DNA from: Kocuria marina
GTDB taxonomy: Bacteria > Actinomycetota > Actinomycetes > Actinomycetales > Micrococcaceae
Assembly (NCBI GenBank): GCA_014652975.1
Contig: BMZV01000001.1
Span: 372,001-436,000, forward strand
Reading direction: 5' to 3'
DNA: 64,000 bases
Shown: piece by piece, positions 35,206-46,542 of the stretch
Numbering within the stretch: position 1 is the stretch's first letter
Layout: the number at the start of each line of letters is the position of its first letter
Notes under the pieces: generated by a model
What the model was told of the DNA's origin: nothing
Database searches by the model: none
The model's input: the letters and a program-made list of their open reading frames with translations, nothing else
Program-made: the position numbers and the translations under genes

Positions 35206-36048
35206 TCAGGCGCTCGCGCGGCGATCGGCGTCGAGTTCCTCGTCCTGCTCTGGCCGCCCGTCCTGCTCCGTGACGGAACGCCCCCGCGGCGTGGCCGTGC
35301 GCTTGTCCCGGGACGACGCCACACGGTCCAGCGAGCATGGTTCCGCGACCGAGGCGCGGGAGTCGTCCGGGTCCACGCCGGCTTCCTCGTACTGGTAGGT
35401 GATGTGTTCGGCCACGAGGCGGGCGGCCAGGTTGTGGTCCCCCGCTTCGAGGGCGCCCACGATGGCCCGGTGTTCGGCGCGGATGCGGCTGGACGTGGTG
35501 CTCCACAGCGGCACATGACCCACGAGTGCCAGGGTGTACTCGTAGATCGAGTCCCGCAGGGCAGTGAACAATGCCGCGTTCACCGCGTTGCCGCCCGCCT
35601 TGACCAGCGCGATGTGGAAGCTCACGTAGAGGTGGTGGAACTGCTTGAGCCCCAGGTCCTCGTCCATCTGCACCATGATCGCGTGCAGTTCCTCGCGCGG
35701 GATGCTGTGCTTCTCGGCGTTCTCGAGGGCCGAGGTCTCGAGCATCACGCGAGTCTGGACGATGTCACGCAACGGGTGCTGCGACGTCGCTATGTGCAAC
35801 TGCAGTGCGGGACCCGCGGACGCGGCCGGTTCGCGCACCAGGATGGGGAGAATGCTGCGGTGCGGGCCCTCGAAGAGATTGACGATGCCCTGGGCCTCCA
35901 GGATCTTGAGGGTCTCACGCATGGAGTTGCGGGACACCCGGAAGATCGCGGCCAGGTCCTTGTCGGTGGGCAGTCGTTGACCCAGCACCAGGTTTGCGTC
36001 GAACAGCTCGTTCTCGAGCCATTGCAGAACCTCTCGATGCGTTGCCAT
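35206..36048 (-). CDS. GntR-family regulator with FCD domain
   Basis: The 280-residue protein has a winged helix in the FadR style (LPTDKDLAAIFRVSRNSMRETLKILEAQGIV) followed by an all-helical FCD ligand domain. The FCD metal/ligand residues appear in HHLYVSFHIALVKAGGN, IRAEHRAIVGALEAGDH and the following VAEHI, which supply the usual Asp/His set. About 60 residues of charged, probably disordered tail extend past the domain. FCD regulators respond to small carboxylates such as lactate, pyruvate or dicarboxylates. The ligand here is unknown. It lies just after the gdhA terminator and may have its own promoter. Confidence 0.85.
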   Translation of the reverse strand: MATHREVLQWLENELFDANLVLGQRLPTDKDLAAIFRVSRNSMRETLKILEAQGIVNLFEGPHRSILPILVREPAASAGPALQLHIATSQHPLRDIVQTRVMLETSALENAEKHSIPREELHAIMVQMDEDLGLKQFHHLYVSFHIALVKAGGNAVNAALFTALRDSIYEYTLALVGHVPLWSTTSSRIRAEHRAIVGALEAGDHNLAARLVAEHITYQYEEAGVDPDDSRASVAEPCSLDRVASSRDKRTATPRGRSVTEQDGRPEQDEELDADRRASA

Positions 36049-36071
36049 ATATCCCACCCTAAACGTCGTAC

Positions 36072-36105
36072 GGCGCCCGACCGCCGTATGGCACGGTCGG
36101 GCGCC
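36072..36105 (-). terminator. Intrinsic terminator of gdhA
   Basis: A perfect 12-bp stem (36072-36083 with 36094-36105) around a 10-nt loop lies 30 bp after the gdhA stop. Confidence 0.85.
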
Positions 36106-36135
36106 CGGCGCGCCGCTCTCCGGACGCGGCCGTGC

Positions 36136-38560
<2,425 letters not shown>

Positions 38561-38647
38561 GGGATTCACCTTAGACGGGCTGCCCACCCTGACCCAATCA
38601 GACCTTCCCGTCACGGGTCGGTCCCACCAGCGTCAGCCCTGCCAGGG

Positions 38648-39859
38648 TCAGTCGTACCAGGGGTCCAGTCCCCACTGGGGAAAGACCTCCTTGCGCGTGG
38701 CCATGATGCTGCGGTCGGTCTCGTCACTGGGGTCGTAGCCGATCTCCCACGAACGCCACCAGATGTCGACGTCGTCGCCCATGCGCTCGGGCGGGCGCCC
38801 GCCGTACTTTTCGGCCATGTAGCTGCGCCACGCCTGCGGGACCGGCGTGTTCACGTCCACGGGGTATCCCGAGGCGACCCCCACGAGGTGCGCCCACGAG
38901 CGGGGAACGGCGTCGTGGCAGTCGTACCCGCCGCCACCCGTGGCGATCCACCGGTCCTCACATAATTCCGCCGCGAGCTCGGACACCGCCAACGCGATCT
39001 GACGCTGCCCGTCCACGCTCATGCGTAAATGGGTCAGTTCGTCCTGGAAGTGGGAGTCGCAGCCGTGCTGGGAAACGATCACCTCGGGACGGAACTCGCG
39101 CGCGATCGGGGGGACCACGGCGTCGTACGCTCGAAGCCACTGGGAGTCGTCCGCGCGCGTGGGCATGGCCACGTTGACCGCGGTGCCGGCCGCCGCCCCG
39201 GAGCCGATCTCGTTGGCGAAGCCCGTGCCCGGGAACAGGGACAGGCCCGTCTCGTGCAGGGACACGGTCATGACGCGGGGCTCGTCGTAGAAAATCGACT
39301 GGGTGCCGTCCCCGTGGTGGCCATCCACGTCCACGTAGAGCACGCGCTGCACTCCGTTGTTCAAGAGGTGCTGGATGGCCACGGCGCAGTCGTTGTACAC
39401 GCAGAAACCTGAGGCCTTGTCCGCCGCGGCGTGGTGCATGCCACCGCCGAAGTTCACGGCGTGGACCACGGAACCGCTCAGCAGGTCCACGGCCCCCTGG
39501 TAGCTGCCGCCCACCAGGCGCGCACTCGATTCGTGGATGCCCTCGTAGCCGGGAGTGTCCTCGGTGCCCAAACCGCATTCGGGGATCTGCCGCGTGGGGT
39601 CCTCCGAGACGGCGCGCACGGACTGCACGTAGGTCTTGGTGTGCACGAGTTCCAGGACGGAGTCGTCCGGTACCTCGGGGACGGTGACCCGCACGTTGGG
39701 CGCGGTGTCCAGGCCCAGGTTCTGCACCAACCGCATGGTCGCGTCCAGGCGGGTGGGGCTCATGGGGTGGTAGTCCCCGAAGTTGTACTGGAGCAACCGG
39801 GGATCCCAGTAGACACTGGTGGGGTAGACGGCATCCTTGCCCGTTGTCGCGGAGCTCAC
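38648..39859 (-). CDS. acuC: AcuC-family class I histone deacetylase-like enzyme
   Basis: The 403-residue protein is an acetoin-utilisation-type deacetylase, zinc-dependent, likely acting on acetyl-lysine in proteins such as acyl-CoA synthetases. The catalytic tandem His pair is at residues 142-143 in FGGGMHHAAADKASGFC. The metal ligands are in VDVDGHHGDGTQ (Asp 177/179, His 181). A tyrosine-containing GGGGYDCHDAVPR motif near the C-terminus completes the site. The start is GTG 39859: a TCTAAT box ends 6 nt before it, overlapping GGAGGT, so the mRNA may be leaderless. It is divergent from trkH. Confidence 0.9.
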   Translation of the reverse strand: MSSATTGKDAVYPTSVYWDPRLLQYNFGDYHPMSPTRLDATMRLVQNLGLDTAPNVRVTVPEVPDDSVLELVHTKTYVQSVRAVSEDPTRQIPECGLGTEDTPGYEGIHESSARLVGGSYQGAVDLLSGSVVHAVNFGGGMHHAAADKASGFCVYNDCAVAIQHLLNNGVQRVLYVDVDGHHGDGTQSIFYDEPRVMTVSLHETGLSLFPGTGFANEIGSGAAAGTAVNVAMPTRADDSQWLRAYDAVVPPIAREFRPEVIVSQHGCDSHFQDELTHLRMSVDGQRQIALAVSELAAELCEDRWIATGGGGYDCHDAVPRSWAHLVGVASGYPVDVNTPVPQAWRSYMAEKYGGRPPERMGDDVDIWWRSWEIGYDPSDETDRSIMATRKEVFPQWGLDPWYD

Positions 39860-39865
39860 ACCTCC

Positions 39866-39871
39866 ATTAGA
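39866..39871 (-). promoter_or_regulatory. -10 box of a probable leaderless acuC transcript
   Basis: On the reverse strand TCTAAT is followed by GGAGGT and then the GTG at 39859. The GGAGGT lies too close to act as a normal ribosome site, which favours a leaderless start. Confidence 0.4.
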
Positions 39872-40005
39872 ACACTCACGCGCGTGCGGCAGTCGCTGCA
39901 GCGCACTGTGACGGGGGATACTAGGGGTCGTTGCGCCGATCCACCCCCGCGGGCCGTAGGATTCCGCGTGACCCGACCGTCCATCGGATCCCGCGAGGAG
40001 GTGCC

Positions 40006-41451
40006 GTGAGCGAGCTCGAACAACCCAACGCCGTCGAGGAGCCTGCATCCCCCGCGCCCTCCGGTGAACCGCTGACCACACGCACGGCGCGAGGCATCCG
40101 GGACTTCGTGGACCAGATCGCGAGTTCCTCGCCCGCGCGGCTCGCGGTGATCGTGTTCGTGATCGTGGACCTGGGCTTCGCGGCCCTGTTGTGGCTGCCC
40201 TTGTCCGCCAATCCCGGTCAGGAGACCCGGTTCGTGGACGCCGTGTTCACCGCGACCTCCGCCGTGACCGTGACCGGACTGACCACGGTGTCCACGGCCG
40301 CGCAGTGGTCCGTGTTCGGCCAGGTAGTCATCCTGATCGCCATTCAAGTGGGCGGTCTGGGCACCCTGACGCTCACGTCCATCCTGGCGCTGGCCATCGG
40401 GCGCAAGCTCGGGCTCAAGTCCAAGCTCATCACTCAGGAGGCCCTCAACATCGGGCGCTTGGGTGAGGTCGGCTCGCTGCTGCAGATCATTGTGATCACC
40501 TCCGTGAGCATCGAGGCCGCCCTGGCGCTCGTGCTCTCCGTGGGGTTCCTCGCCGAAGGAGAACCCCTGGGAACGGCCCTGTGGCACGGGGTGTTCTACG
40601 CGATCTCGAGCTTCAACAACGCCGGGTTCACGCCCCACACGGACGGGCTCGTGCCCTACGACCACGCCGGGCCCACCGCGTGGCTCATCCTGCTGCCCGT
40701 GTGCATCGGGGTGATCGTGGGGTCCCTGGGCTTCCCCGTGATCTTGGTGCTGCGTCAGGTGGGGTTCCGGTTCACCCGGTGGAACCTCAACGCCAAACTC
40801 ACCGTGGTCACCACCGCCGCACTGTTGCTGCTGGCGTGGGTGCTGTTCACGGCCATCGAGTGGGCCAACCCGGACACCCTGGGCGGACAGTCCGTCCCCG
40901 AACGGATCTTCCAGGGGTTCTTCGCGTCCGTGATGATGCGCTCGGGCGGTTTCAACCTGGTGGACATGACCGACACGTCCCAGGTCACGCTGTTGCTCAC
41001 GGACGCCATGATGTTCGCCGGCGGCGGTTCCGCGTCCACGGCCGGCGGGATCAAGGTGACCACACTCGCCGTCGTCTTCCTGGCCATCCTCGCGGAGGCC
41101 CGCGGCGACCAGTCCGTGATCGCGTTCTTCCGCACCATCCCTGACTCCGTGCTGCGCATCGCGATCTCCGTGATCATGATGGGCGCCTCCGTGGTGCTGC
41201 TGGGTTCGAGCATCATGGTCGCCCTGACCCACATGCCCCTGGACCACGTACTGTTCGAGGTCATCTCCGCGTACGCCACGTGCGGTCTCAGCACCGGTGT
41301 GTCCGCGGGCGCCCCGGACGCCGGGAAGTACGTGCTGTCCGTCATCATGCTCATCGGCCGCATCGGTACCAACACCGTGGCCACGGCTCTGGCCCTGCGC
41401 TCGCGGCGCCGGCTCTACACGTACCCGGAAGAGAGGCCCATCATTGGCTAA
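40006..41451 (+). CDS. trkH: Trk-type potassium uptake membrane subunit
   Basis: The 481-residue channel-like protein has four repeated M1-P-M2 units. The selectivity-filter glycines appear in TSAVTVTGLTT, SFNNAGFTPH, MMRSGGFNLV and YATCGLSTGVS. Other conserved pieces are IAIQVGGLGTLT and GGGSASTAGGIKVTTLAV. It imports K+ (or Na+/K+) under control of the cytoplasmic TrkA/KtrA subunit encoded next. GTG 40006 has a GAGGAGG ribosome site. The stop overlaps the trkA start, so the two are translationally coupled. Confidence 0.92.
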   Translation: MSELEQPNAVEEPASPAPSGEPLTTRTARGIRDFVDQIASSSPARLAVIVFVIVDLGFAALLWLPLSANPGQETRFVDAVFTATSAVTVTGLTTVSTAAQWSVFGQVVILIAIQVGGLGTLTLTSILALAIGRKLGLKSKLITQEALNIGRLGEVGSLLQIIVITSVSIEAALALVLSVGFLAEGEPLGTALWHGVFYAISSFNNAGFTPHTDGLVPYDHAGPTAWLILLPVCIGVIVGSLGFPVILVLRQVGFRFTRWNLNAKLTVVTTAALLLLAWVLFTAIEWANPDTLGGQSVPERIFQGFFASVMMRSGGFNLVDMTDTSQVTLLLTDAMMFAGGGSASTAGGIKVTTLAVVFLAILAEARGDQSVIAFFRTIPDSVLRIAISVIMMGASVVLLGSSIMVALTHMPLDHVLFEVISAYATCGLSTGVSAGAPDAGKYVLSVIMLIGRIGTNTVATALALRSRRRLYTYPEERPIIG

Positions 41452-42112
41452 GAACTCCTCCCACTCCGTCCCCGTCCTGGTGGTGGGCCTCGGGCGTTTC
41501 GGCTCGGCCACGGCCCTGCAGCTGATCCAGCAGGGGCGCGAGGTCCTCGGCGTGGAACGCGACGCCGCCCTCGTGCAGAAGATGTCCGGCCAGCTCACCC
41601 ACGTGGTCGAGGCCGACGCCACGGACATCGACGCCCTGCGCCAGCTCGGCGCCGCCGAGTTCTCCTCCGCCGTGGTGGGTGTGGGCACGTCTATCGAGTC
41701 CTCGGTGCTGACCACCGCAAACCTCGTGGACCTGGGGATCGACCGGATCTGGGCCAAGGCCATCTCCCCCGCCCACGGCAAGATCCTCGCGCGCATCGGC
41801 GCCCACCACGTGATCTTCCCCGAGGCCGACGCCGGGCGCCGCACCGCCCACCTGGTCTCCGGGCGGCTCCTGGACTACATCGAGTTCGACGACGACTTCG
41901 CGATCGTCAAGATGTACCCGCCCCGGGAGACGCAGGGGTTCACGCTGGGCGAGTCCGACATCCGCTCCAAGTACGGCGTGACCGTGGTGGGTGTGAAGTC
42001 CCCGGGCGAGGACTTCACCTACGCCCGCCCGGACACCACGGTCAGCTCGCGGGACCTGCTCATCGTGTCCGGGCACGTTGACCTGATCGAACGGTTCGCC
42101 GCACGCCCCTGA
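41444..42112 (+). CDS. trkA: Trk/Ktr regulatory NAD-binding subunit
   Basis: The 222-residue cytoplasmic RCK protein regulates TrkH by binding nucleotides. It has a single RCK_N domain with VVGLGRFGSATA (Rossmann) near the start and EADATDIDALRQLG, then an RCK_C domain from about 150 (LGESDIRSKYGVTVVGVKSPG). This is the KtrA/CeoB-like half-length form, not the double-length E. coli TrkA. The start is TTG 41444, in frame, inside the last codons of trkH and preceded by GAAGAGAGG; no ATG/GTG is better placed. Confidence 0.88.
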   Translation: MAKNSSHSVPVLVVGLGRFGSATALQLIQQGREVLGVERDAALVQKMSGQLTHVVEADATDIDALRQLGAAEFSSAVVGVGTSIESSVLTTANLVDLGIDRIWAKAISPAHGKILARIGAHHVIFPEADAGRRTAHLVSGRLLDYIEFDDDFAIVKMYPPRETQGFTLGESDIRSKYGVTVVGVKSPGEDFTYARPDTTVSSRDLLIVSGHVDLIERFAARP

Positions 42113-42128
42113 CCCGGTTGCGTCTCGG

Positions 42129-42192
42129 CGGGCCGTCGTGATCCGGCATCACGGCCCGACGCCCCTCGGTGCCGGTCAGCGTCGACCGGCAC
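42129..42192. terminator. Pair of hairpins between trkA and the GCS2 gene
   Basis: The first inverted repeat (42129-42134 with 42153-42158, plus inner pairs and a bulge) starts 17 bp after the trkA stop. A second, perfect 9-bp repeat (42169-42177 with 42184-42192) follows. Neither has a long T run. They lie between convergent genes and can serve both. Confidence 0.65.
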
Positions 42193-42275
42193 GCGCTCCT
42201 CGGTGACCGGCGTGACCGACGCCCGCGAGCGACGTCGTCCCCCGCTACGGCGCACGCGCGTGACGCTACCCCGCG

Positions 42276-43373
42276 TTATTCAGCATCCGACGGCGCGGCC
42301 GTCATGGCCCGCGTGGCGAACGCCATGATCCCGGGGACGCCGGCGCGGCCGAACGCCCGGCGCTGACGGCTCGCCCCATTACCGCGCTCGAGGATGTGGC
42401 GCACCCCCGCCTCGGCGAAGCGACGGTCCTCCTGCGAGGTGTAGTGCCCGCTCACCCGTTCCAGCAGGGTGCTCACGAGTTCCTCGGCCGGGACCAGGGT
42501 GGCCGTGACGGGATCCAGGAGCCGACCGCTCAGCCCCCACCGGGCGGACTGCCACAGTGCGATGTCCAGGTACTCCTGGGTGAACGCGACCGCGGGCGGT
42601 GTCTCGAGCGCGTAGTTCGCGAGGGCGCGCGTGAGCACCGCGATGGCCACCGAGTCCTGGGCCTCCAACTGGACGTCGCACGCGCGGATCTCCAGGGTGT
42701 CGTGGCGGTGGGACAACCGGGCGAGCCAGCTGAGACTCGCGGGGCCCTCCACGGCGTCGAACGCGGTGAGCATGGCCACGCGCGAGTCGTAGTCGTGCAG
42801 GTCCTGGAAGTGGGGCGGCACGCCGTTGGTCATCCAGCGGCGATAGTGGATGGAACGCCAGCTCTCGAACCCGGATTCCACGCCCCGCCACACGGGCGAG
42901 TTCGCACCGATGGCCACGAGCACGGGCAACCAGCCCCGCAGCCCGTTCAGGGCGCGCACCGCGACCTCCAGGTCCGGGAACCCCAGGTGCACGTGCATCC
43001 CGCTGATGTACTGGTCCGCCGCGATGGCCGGGGTCTGGCCGGCAAGTCGCTGGTAGCGGGCGTCGTGGGTGATCTGCGCGGGTTCGGGCCGCACGTCCGG
43101 GGCTGCGGCGACGCCCACCACGTCCATGCCCATGGCGTTCGTGGCCTCGCGCAGCGCCGTGCGGAACTCCACGAGCGAGTCCACTGCCGTGGCGGCGTCG
43201 CGGAACACCGGGGAGGTCTCCTCGACCTGACACGAGAGCCATTCCGGGGTGGCCGCACCGCCGCCAGCGGTCAGCGACATCAGTTGCGCCGACTGTTCCG
43301 GCGTGGGCCGTGCGGGGAGGTTGTCCCCGCGGTCCACCAGCAAGAACTCTTCCTCGATGCCGAACGTGCTCAT
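42276..43373 (-). CDS. Carboxylate-amine ligase, GCS2/YbdK family
   Basis: The 365-residue protein belongs to glutamate-cysteine ligase family 2. The N-terminal MSTFGIEEEFLLVD is the ATP/metal Glu motif. ISGMHVHLGFPD near residue 143, SPVWRGVESGFESWR near 183 and the acidic HRHDTLEIRACD near 245 are typical. Members ligate a carboxylate to an amine with ATP, and some have weak gamma-glutamylcysteine activity. The substrate is not determined by sequence. In mycothiol-producing actinobacteria it is not expected to make glutathione. It follows proC by 48 bp on the same strand. Confidence 0.85.
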   Translation of the reverse strand: MSTFGIEEEFLLVDRGDNLPARPTPEQSAQLMSLTAGGGAATPEWLSCQVEETSPVFRDAATAVDSLVEFRTALREATNAMGMDVVGVAAAPDVRPEPAQITHDARYQRLAGQTPAIAADQYISGMHVHLGFPDLEVAVRALNGLRGWLPVLVAIGANSPVWRGVESGFESWRSIHYRRWMTNGVPPHFQDLHDYDSRVAMLTAFDAVEGPASLSWLARLSHRHDTLEIRACDVQLEAQDSVAIAVLTRALANYALETPPAVAFTQEYLDIALWQSARWGLSGRLLDPVTATLVPAEELVSTLLERVSGHYTSQEDRRFAEAGVRHILERGNGASRQRRAFGRAGVPGIMAFATRAMTAAPSDAE

Positions 43374-43421
43374 GGTGCTACCGCCTTGCGTGGTCTCGTG
43401 TGGTGGGCCGGGCGGTTCACG

Positions 43422-44261
43422 TCATTCGCCGCCGTATTCCTTCTCCATTTGGTCACCCTTCGTCGCGGACGCCTCCGCGCCGGCCGCGATGATCTCGCGC
43501 AGGCCCTTCTCGTCGAACGTGGTGATCGCCTGCTCCGTGGTGCCGCCCGGGCTGGTGACGGCCTTGCGCAGGGCGGCGGGATCAGCGTCGTCGGGAGCGA
43601 GCAGGACGCCCGCGCCGGAGACCGTCTCCTTCGCGAGCACGCGCGCCGTCTCCGGGTCCAGGCCCAGCTGCTCCCCCGCGTGCTGCATGGCCTCGGCCAG
43701 GTAGAACACGTACGCGGGGCCCGAGCCGGACACACCCGTGACCGCGCGGATCAGGTTCTCGGGCACCTCCACGACCGTGCCCACGGCGGCCAGCACGTCC
43801 TTCACCGCGTCCAGCTGCTCACGGGACACGTGCTCACCCGGGGTCACGGACAGCACGCCACGGCCCACGCTCGACGGCGTATTGGGCATCGAGCGCACTA
43901 CCGGCTGCCCCTGCGGCAGGGCCTTCTGCAGGGCGTCCAGCGTGACACCGGCGGCCACGGACACCACCACGGTCCCGGGGTCCAGAGCGGGTGCGATCTC
44001 GCGCGCCAGGTCCAGGATCGCGTACGGCTTGACCCCCAGCAGCACGACGTCCGCGCCCTTCACAGCAGTGCGGTTCGCCTCCGCGTCCTCCTCGCCCGCG
44101 AACACGGTCACGCCGGTCTCGTCACGCAGCTCCTCCCCCGACGACGCCGATCGGGTCGTCGCGCGCACCGCCCCCTTCTCGGTGCCGCCCGCCAGGACCC
44201 CTCGCAGGATCGCACCGTTCATGGAACCGGTTCCCAGGAACGCCAGGGTCAGCTCGCTCAT
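43422..44261 (-). CDS. proC: Pyrroline-5-carboxylate reductase
   Basis: The 279-residue enzyme reduces pyrroline-5-carboxylate to L-proline with NADPH. The Rossmann motif FLGTGSMNGAIL begins at residue 8. The nucleotide region VVLLGVKPYAILDLA and the C-terminal helix motif GVSGSGPAYVFYLAEAM, with its conserved SGPAY, confirm ProC. The ATG at 44261 overlaps the TGA of a 28-codon frame as ATGA (see the small ORF). It is likely co-transcribed with the GCS2 gene downstream. Confidence 0.92.
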   Translation of the reverse strand: MSELTLAFLGTGSMNGAILRGVLAGGTEKGAVRATTRSASSGEELRDETGVTVFAGEEDAEANRTAVKGADVVLLGVKPYAILDLAREIAPALDPGTVVVSVAAGVTLDALQKALPQGQPVVRSMPNTPSSVGRGVLSVTPGEHVSREQLDAVKDVLAAVGTVVEVPENLIRAVTGVSGSGPAYVFYLAEAMQHAGEQLGLDPETARVLAKETVSGAGVLLAPDDADPAALRKAVTSPGGTTEQAITTFDEKGLREIIAAGAEASATKGDQMEKEYGGE

Positions 44262-44344
44262 GCCATCAGTCCTTTCACACCCGCCCGGGGGCCCTCTCGT
44301 GCTGTTGCCGCGCAGTAGGGCTCACGGGGTGTTGTTGCGGTCAC
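44258..44344 (-). CDS. Possible 28-residue leader peptide coupled to proC
   Basis: GTG 44344 is preceded by AAGGAG at 6-nt spacing, the best ribosome site in the region. The frame encodes 28 residues starting VTATTPREPYCAAT and ending KGLMA. Its stop (44258-44260) overlaps the proC ATG as ATGA, so ribosomes finishing the short frame could restart on proC. A TACCGT hexamer (44364-44359) upstream could be a -10 box. I do not recognise the peptide. It has only three prolines and two arginine/proline pairs, so it is not a clear amino-acid attenuator. It may be a translational-coupling leader or chance. Confidence 0.4.
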   Translation of the reverse strand: MTATTPREPYCAATAREGPRAGVKGLMA

Positions 44345-44761
44345 GGAACTCTCCTTGAACGGTATCGCGCGGCGGACGGTCCCCGCGAGCGCGCCGGATG
44401 GGACTCCGTGCCGTGGGGGTCGGCGGGGAGCACTCCATACGGGGCCGGGGAAGCACCGCGCCCCGCGGCTGCGAACATTCATGGCCCGAAAAGACACGGA
44501 TCCCGTGTCCAGGCGGCTGTTCCGGGACTTATGTGTATCCGCCCCTGGTAACTGGGCGGAAGCGGCAACCTCAGCCCGCTCCCACGCCGGTGCGGCCCGG
44601 GACATCCTCACTGCAGAACGCGCGGATTCGGGGCCGAAACCGTGCGTATCGCAGCGCAGATGTGCGCGCCACCATGGACGGGTGGCGGTGCAAGGCGGTG
44701 TGAGGCGGAAGGGGTGGCGGCACCGGCCCGCCGCGGTGCACCGGGTCCGGGGTCTGACGGG
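44345..44761. other. Gene-free spacer between proC leader and the TIM-barrel gene
   Basis: About 417 bp without a convincing gene. Open frames on both strands are arginine/proline-rich and motif-free. I looked for a BldC-like or other small regulator, which often follows proC in actinobacteria, and for tRNA cloverleaf arms, and found none. A 6-bp hairpin with a 9-nt loop (44539-44544 with 44554-44559) is the only clear structure. Confidence 0.35.
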
Positions 44762-45565
44762 CTAGCCCTCCACCGTCATGTGGCGGCGCGCGAAAGACAG
44801 GGCTTCGGCGAGCCACTCGTCCCGCTCGTCCGCGTCCTTGGTCTTGCGTGTAGAGACCTCGACCCCCACCACACCCTGCCAGCGCTGATCACGCAGGTAC
44901 TCGAGGGTCTCGGCGACCGGTTGTACGCCCCGCCCCGGCAGGAGGTGCTCGTCCGCCATGGTCTGACCCGAACCGTCCGTGAGGTGCACGTGGCCCAACC
45001 GGGAACCGAGTTCCTTGACGGCCGCGAGCGAATCCATCTTGGCGGTGGCCGCGTGGGAGAAGTCCCACGTGACCCAGTCGTAGTCCTGACCCAGGGGGCT
45101 GTAATGCGGCGAGTAGACGACGGCCTCACGCCCGCCCACGCGCCACGGGTACATGTTCTCCACGGAGATCTTGGTGTCGGTCATCCGGGAGACCTCACGC
45201 ACACCGGCCACGAAGTTGCGCGCGTACTTGCGCTGCCACCGGAACGGCGGGTGGGCCACCACGACTTCCGCGCCCACCTGGTGCGTGAGCTTGGCGGCCA
45301 TCTGGATCTTGGTCCACGCCTTGCCCCACACCTGTTGCGTGAACAGCAGCGTGGGCGCGTGGATCGTGGAGATGGGCAGCTGGTACTTCTGGATGTTGTC
45401 CAGCAGTTGGTGGGTCAGCTGACTCATGCGCTCGTGGGTCACGAGCACTTCCACGCTGTCGTAGCCCAGGCGCTGGGCGGCGTCGAACGTCTCGGGGACA
45501 CCCTGCGGGTACAGCGAACTCGTGGACAGGGCCACGTGCGGGCGGTAGACGGGTGTGTCGGTCAT
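44762..45565 (-). CDS. Xylose-isomerase-like TIM-barrel protein coupled to ppx
   Basis: The 267-residue protein has the sugar phosphate isomerase/epimerase fold: VALSTSSLYPQG, a DSVEVLV strand, ISTIHAPTLLF with a His, ISVENMYPWRV with a Glu ligand, and VTWDFSHAATA carrying Asp/His. A C-terminal VGVEVST strand gives the last Glu. The ATG at 45565 overlaps the ppx stop as ATGA, so the two proteins are co-translated. This pairing with a Ppx/GppA phosphatase recurs in actinobacteria, as I recall, but the biochemical link is unknown. It is unrelated in position to the inositol island. Confidence 0.82.
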   Translation of the reverse strand: MTDTPVYRPHVALSTSSLYPQGVPETFDAAQRLGYDSVEVLVTHERMSQLTHQLLDNIQKYQLPISTIHAPTLLFTQQVWGKAWTKIQMAAKLTHQVGAEVVVAHPPFRWQRKYARNFVAGVREVSRMTDTKISVENMYPWRVGGREAVVYSPHYSPLGQDYDWVTWDFSHAATAKMDSLAAVKELGSRLGHVHLTDGSGQTMADEHLLPGRGVQPVAETLEYLRDQRWQGVVGVEVSTRKTKDADERDEWLAEALSFARRHMTVEG

Positions 45566-46542
45566 GAGCTGGTCACCAGGTCCTTGGGATCGACGGTCGA
45601 GCTCGTGGAGTCCCGCAGCAGCCGGTCCATGCGCCGCAGGATGAGTCCTTCCCGCAGGGCCCACGGGGAGATCCGCAGCGACTCCACCTTGAGCAGGTCC
45701 ATGGCGGTCTCCGCGACGATCGCCCCGGCCACCACCTGCGCGGCACGGTGTTCGGAGACACCGGGCAGGTCCGCGCGTTCGGCCACGGTCATGGCCTCCA
45801 TGCGCCGCGTCCACAAGCGTAGGTCCTCCAGGTGCATAACGCGTTGCACGTACGGTCCCTGGCCCGACGGCGCCGCCCCGCAGATCCGCGCGAGCGAGCG
45901 GAACGTCTTGGACGTGCCCGCGACCAGATTCGGTTGTCCCCCGGCGGCGATCCGGTCCACGGCGGGACGCAGCGTGGTGCGCACGTGCTTGCGCAAGGCC
46001 TTGAAGCGGGCCGGGGGTGCGACGTCGTACCCCGCGAGATATGCCCGGTACAGCCGACCCGCACCGAGCGGGACGGACGTGGCGACCGTGGGCAACGCGT
46101 TGGTGCCGATCGCCATCTCGAAGGACCCTCCGCCGATGTCGAAATCCAGGACGCGTCCGGCGCCCCAGCCGAACCAGCGGCGCACCGCGGAGAACGTCAC
46201 GGCCGCCTCCTGGTCCCCGGACAGTTCCGTGAGCGTGACCCCGGACGTGGACTGGACGTGGTCCAGCACGGCGTTGCCGTTGGTGGCCTCCCGGATCGCG
46301 GAGGTCGCGAACGCGAGCAGGTCCTCCGCGCGGTGCTCCACGGCAAAGTCACGCGCCTCCACCACGAACCCGGTGAGCAGGTCACGGCCCTCGTCCGTGA
46401 TCCGACCGTCGTCGTCCTGGTAGTCCACGAGCCGTAGCGCCATCTTGTGGGACGCGTACGGTTCCGGCCGCGACCCCGGATAGACGTCCAGCAGGAGCAG
46501 GTGCACCGTGTTGGAGCCGACGTCCAGGACGGAGAGCCGCAT
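45562..46542 (-). CDS. ppx: Ppx/GppA-family exopolyphosphatase
   Basis: The 326-residue ASKHA-fold protein shows the phosphate-1 loop VLDVGSNTVHLLLLD at the N-terminus and the phosphate-2 motif DFDIGGGSFEMAIG near residue 150. The conserved Glu region ATSAIREATNGN near 85 supplies the catalytic acid. It is the short single-module form without the C-terminal HD domain, as in the mycobacterial Ppx1/Ppx2 pair. It hydrolyses polyphosphate and/or pppGpp; the split cannot be decided here. It begins 120 bp after topA and is on the same strand. Confidence 0.88.
   Translation of the reverse strand: MRLSVLDVGSNTVHLLLLDVYPGSRPEPYASHKMALRLVDYQDDDGRITDEGRDLLTGFVVEARDFAVEHRAEDLLAFATSAIREATNGNAVLDHVQSTSGVTLTELSGDQEAAVTFSAVRRWFGWGAGRVLDFDIGGGSFEMAIGTNALPTVATSVPLGAGRLYRAYLAGYDVAPPARFKALRKHVRTTLRPAVDRIAAGGQPNLVAGTSKTFRSLARICGAAPSGQGPYVQRVMHLEDLRLWTRRMEAMTVAERADLPGVSEHRAAQVVAGAIVAETAMDLLKVESLRISPWALREGLILRRMDRLLRDSTSSTVDPKDLVTSS

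Noticed and set aside
42396-44318. A 640-residue plus-strand frame over the GCS2 and proC genes
   Set aside because: Both reverse-strand genes have complete catalytic motifs. The plus frame has none.
44262-44761. A tRNA or riboswitch near proC
   Set aside because: I found no acceptor/anticodon stem set and no conserved riboswitch core. Only a short hairpin is present.
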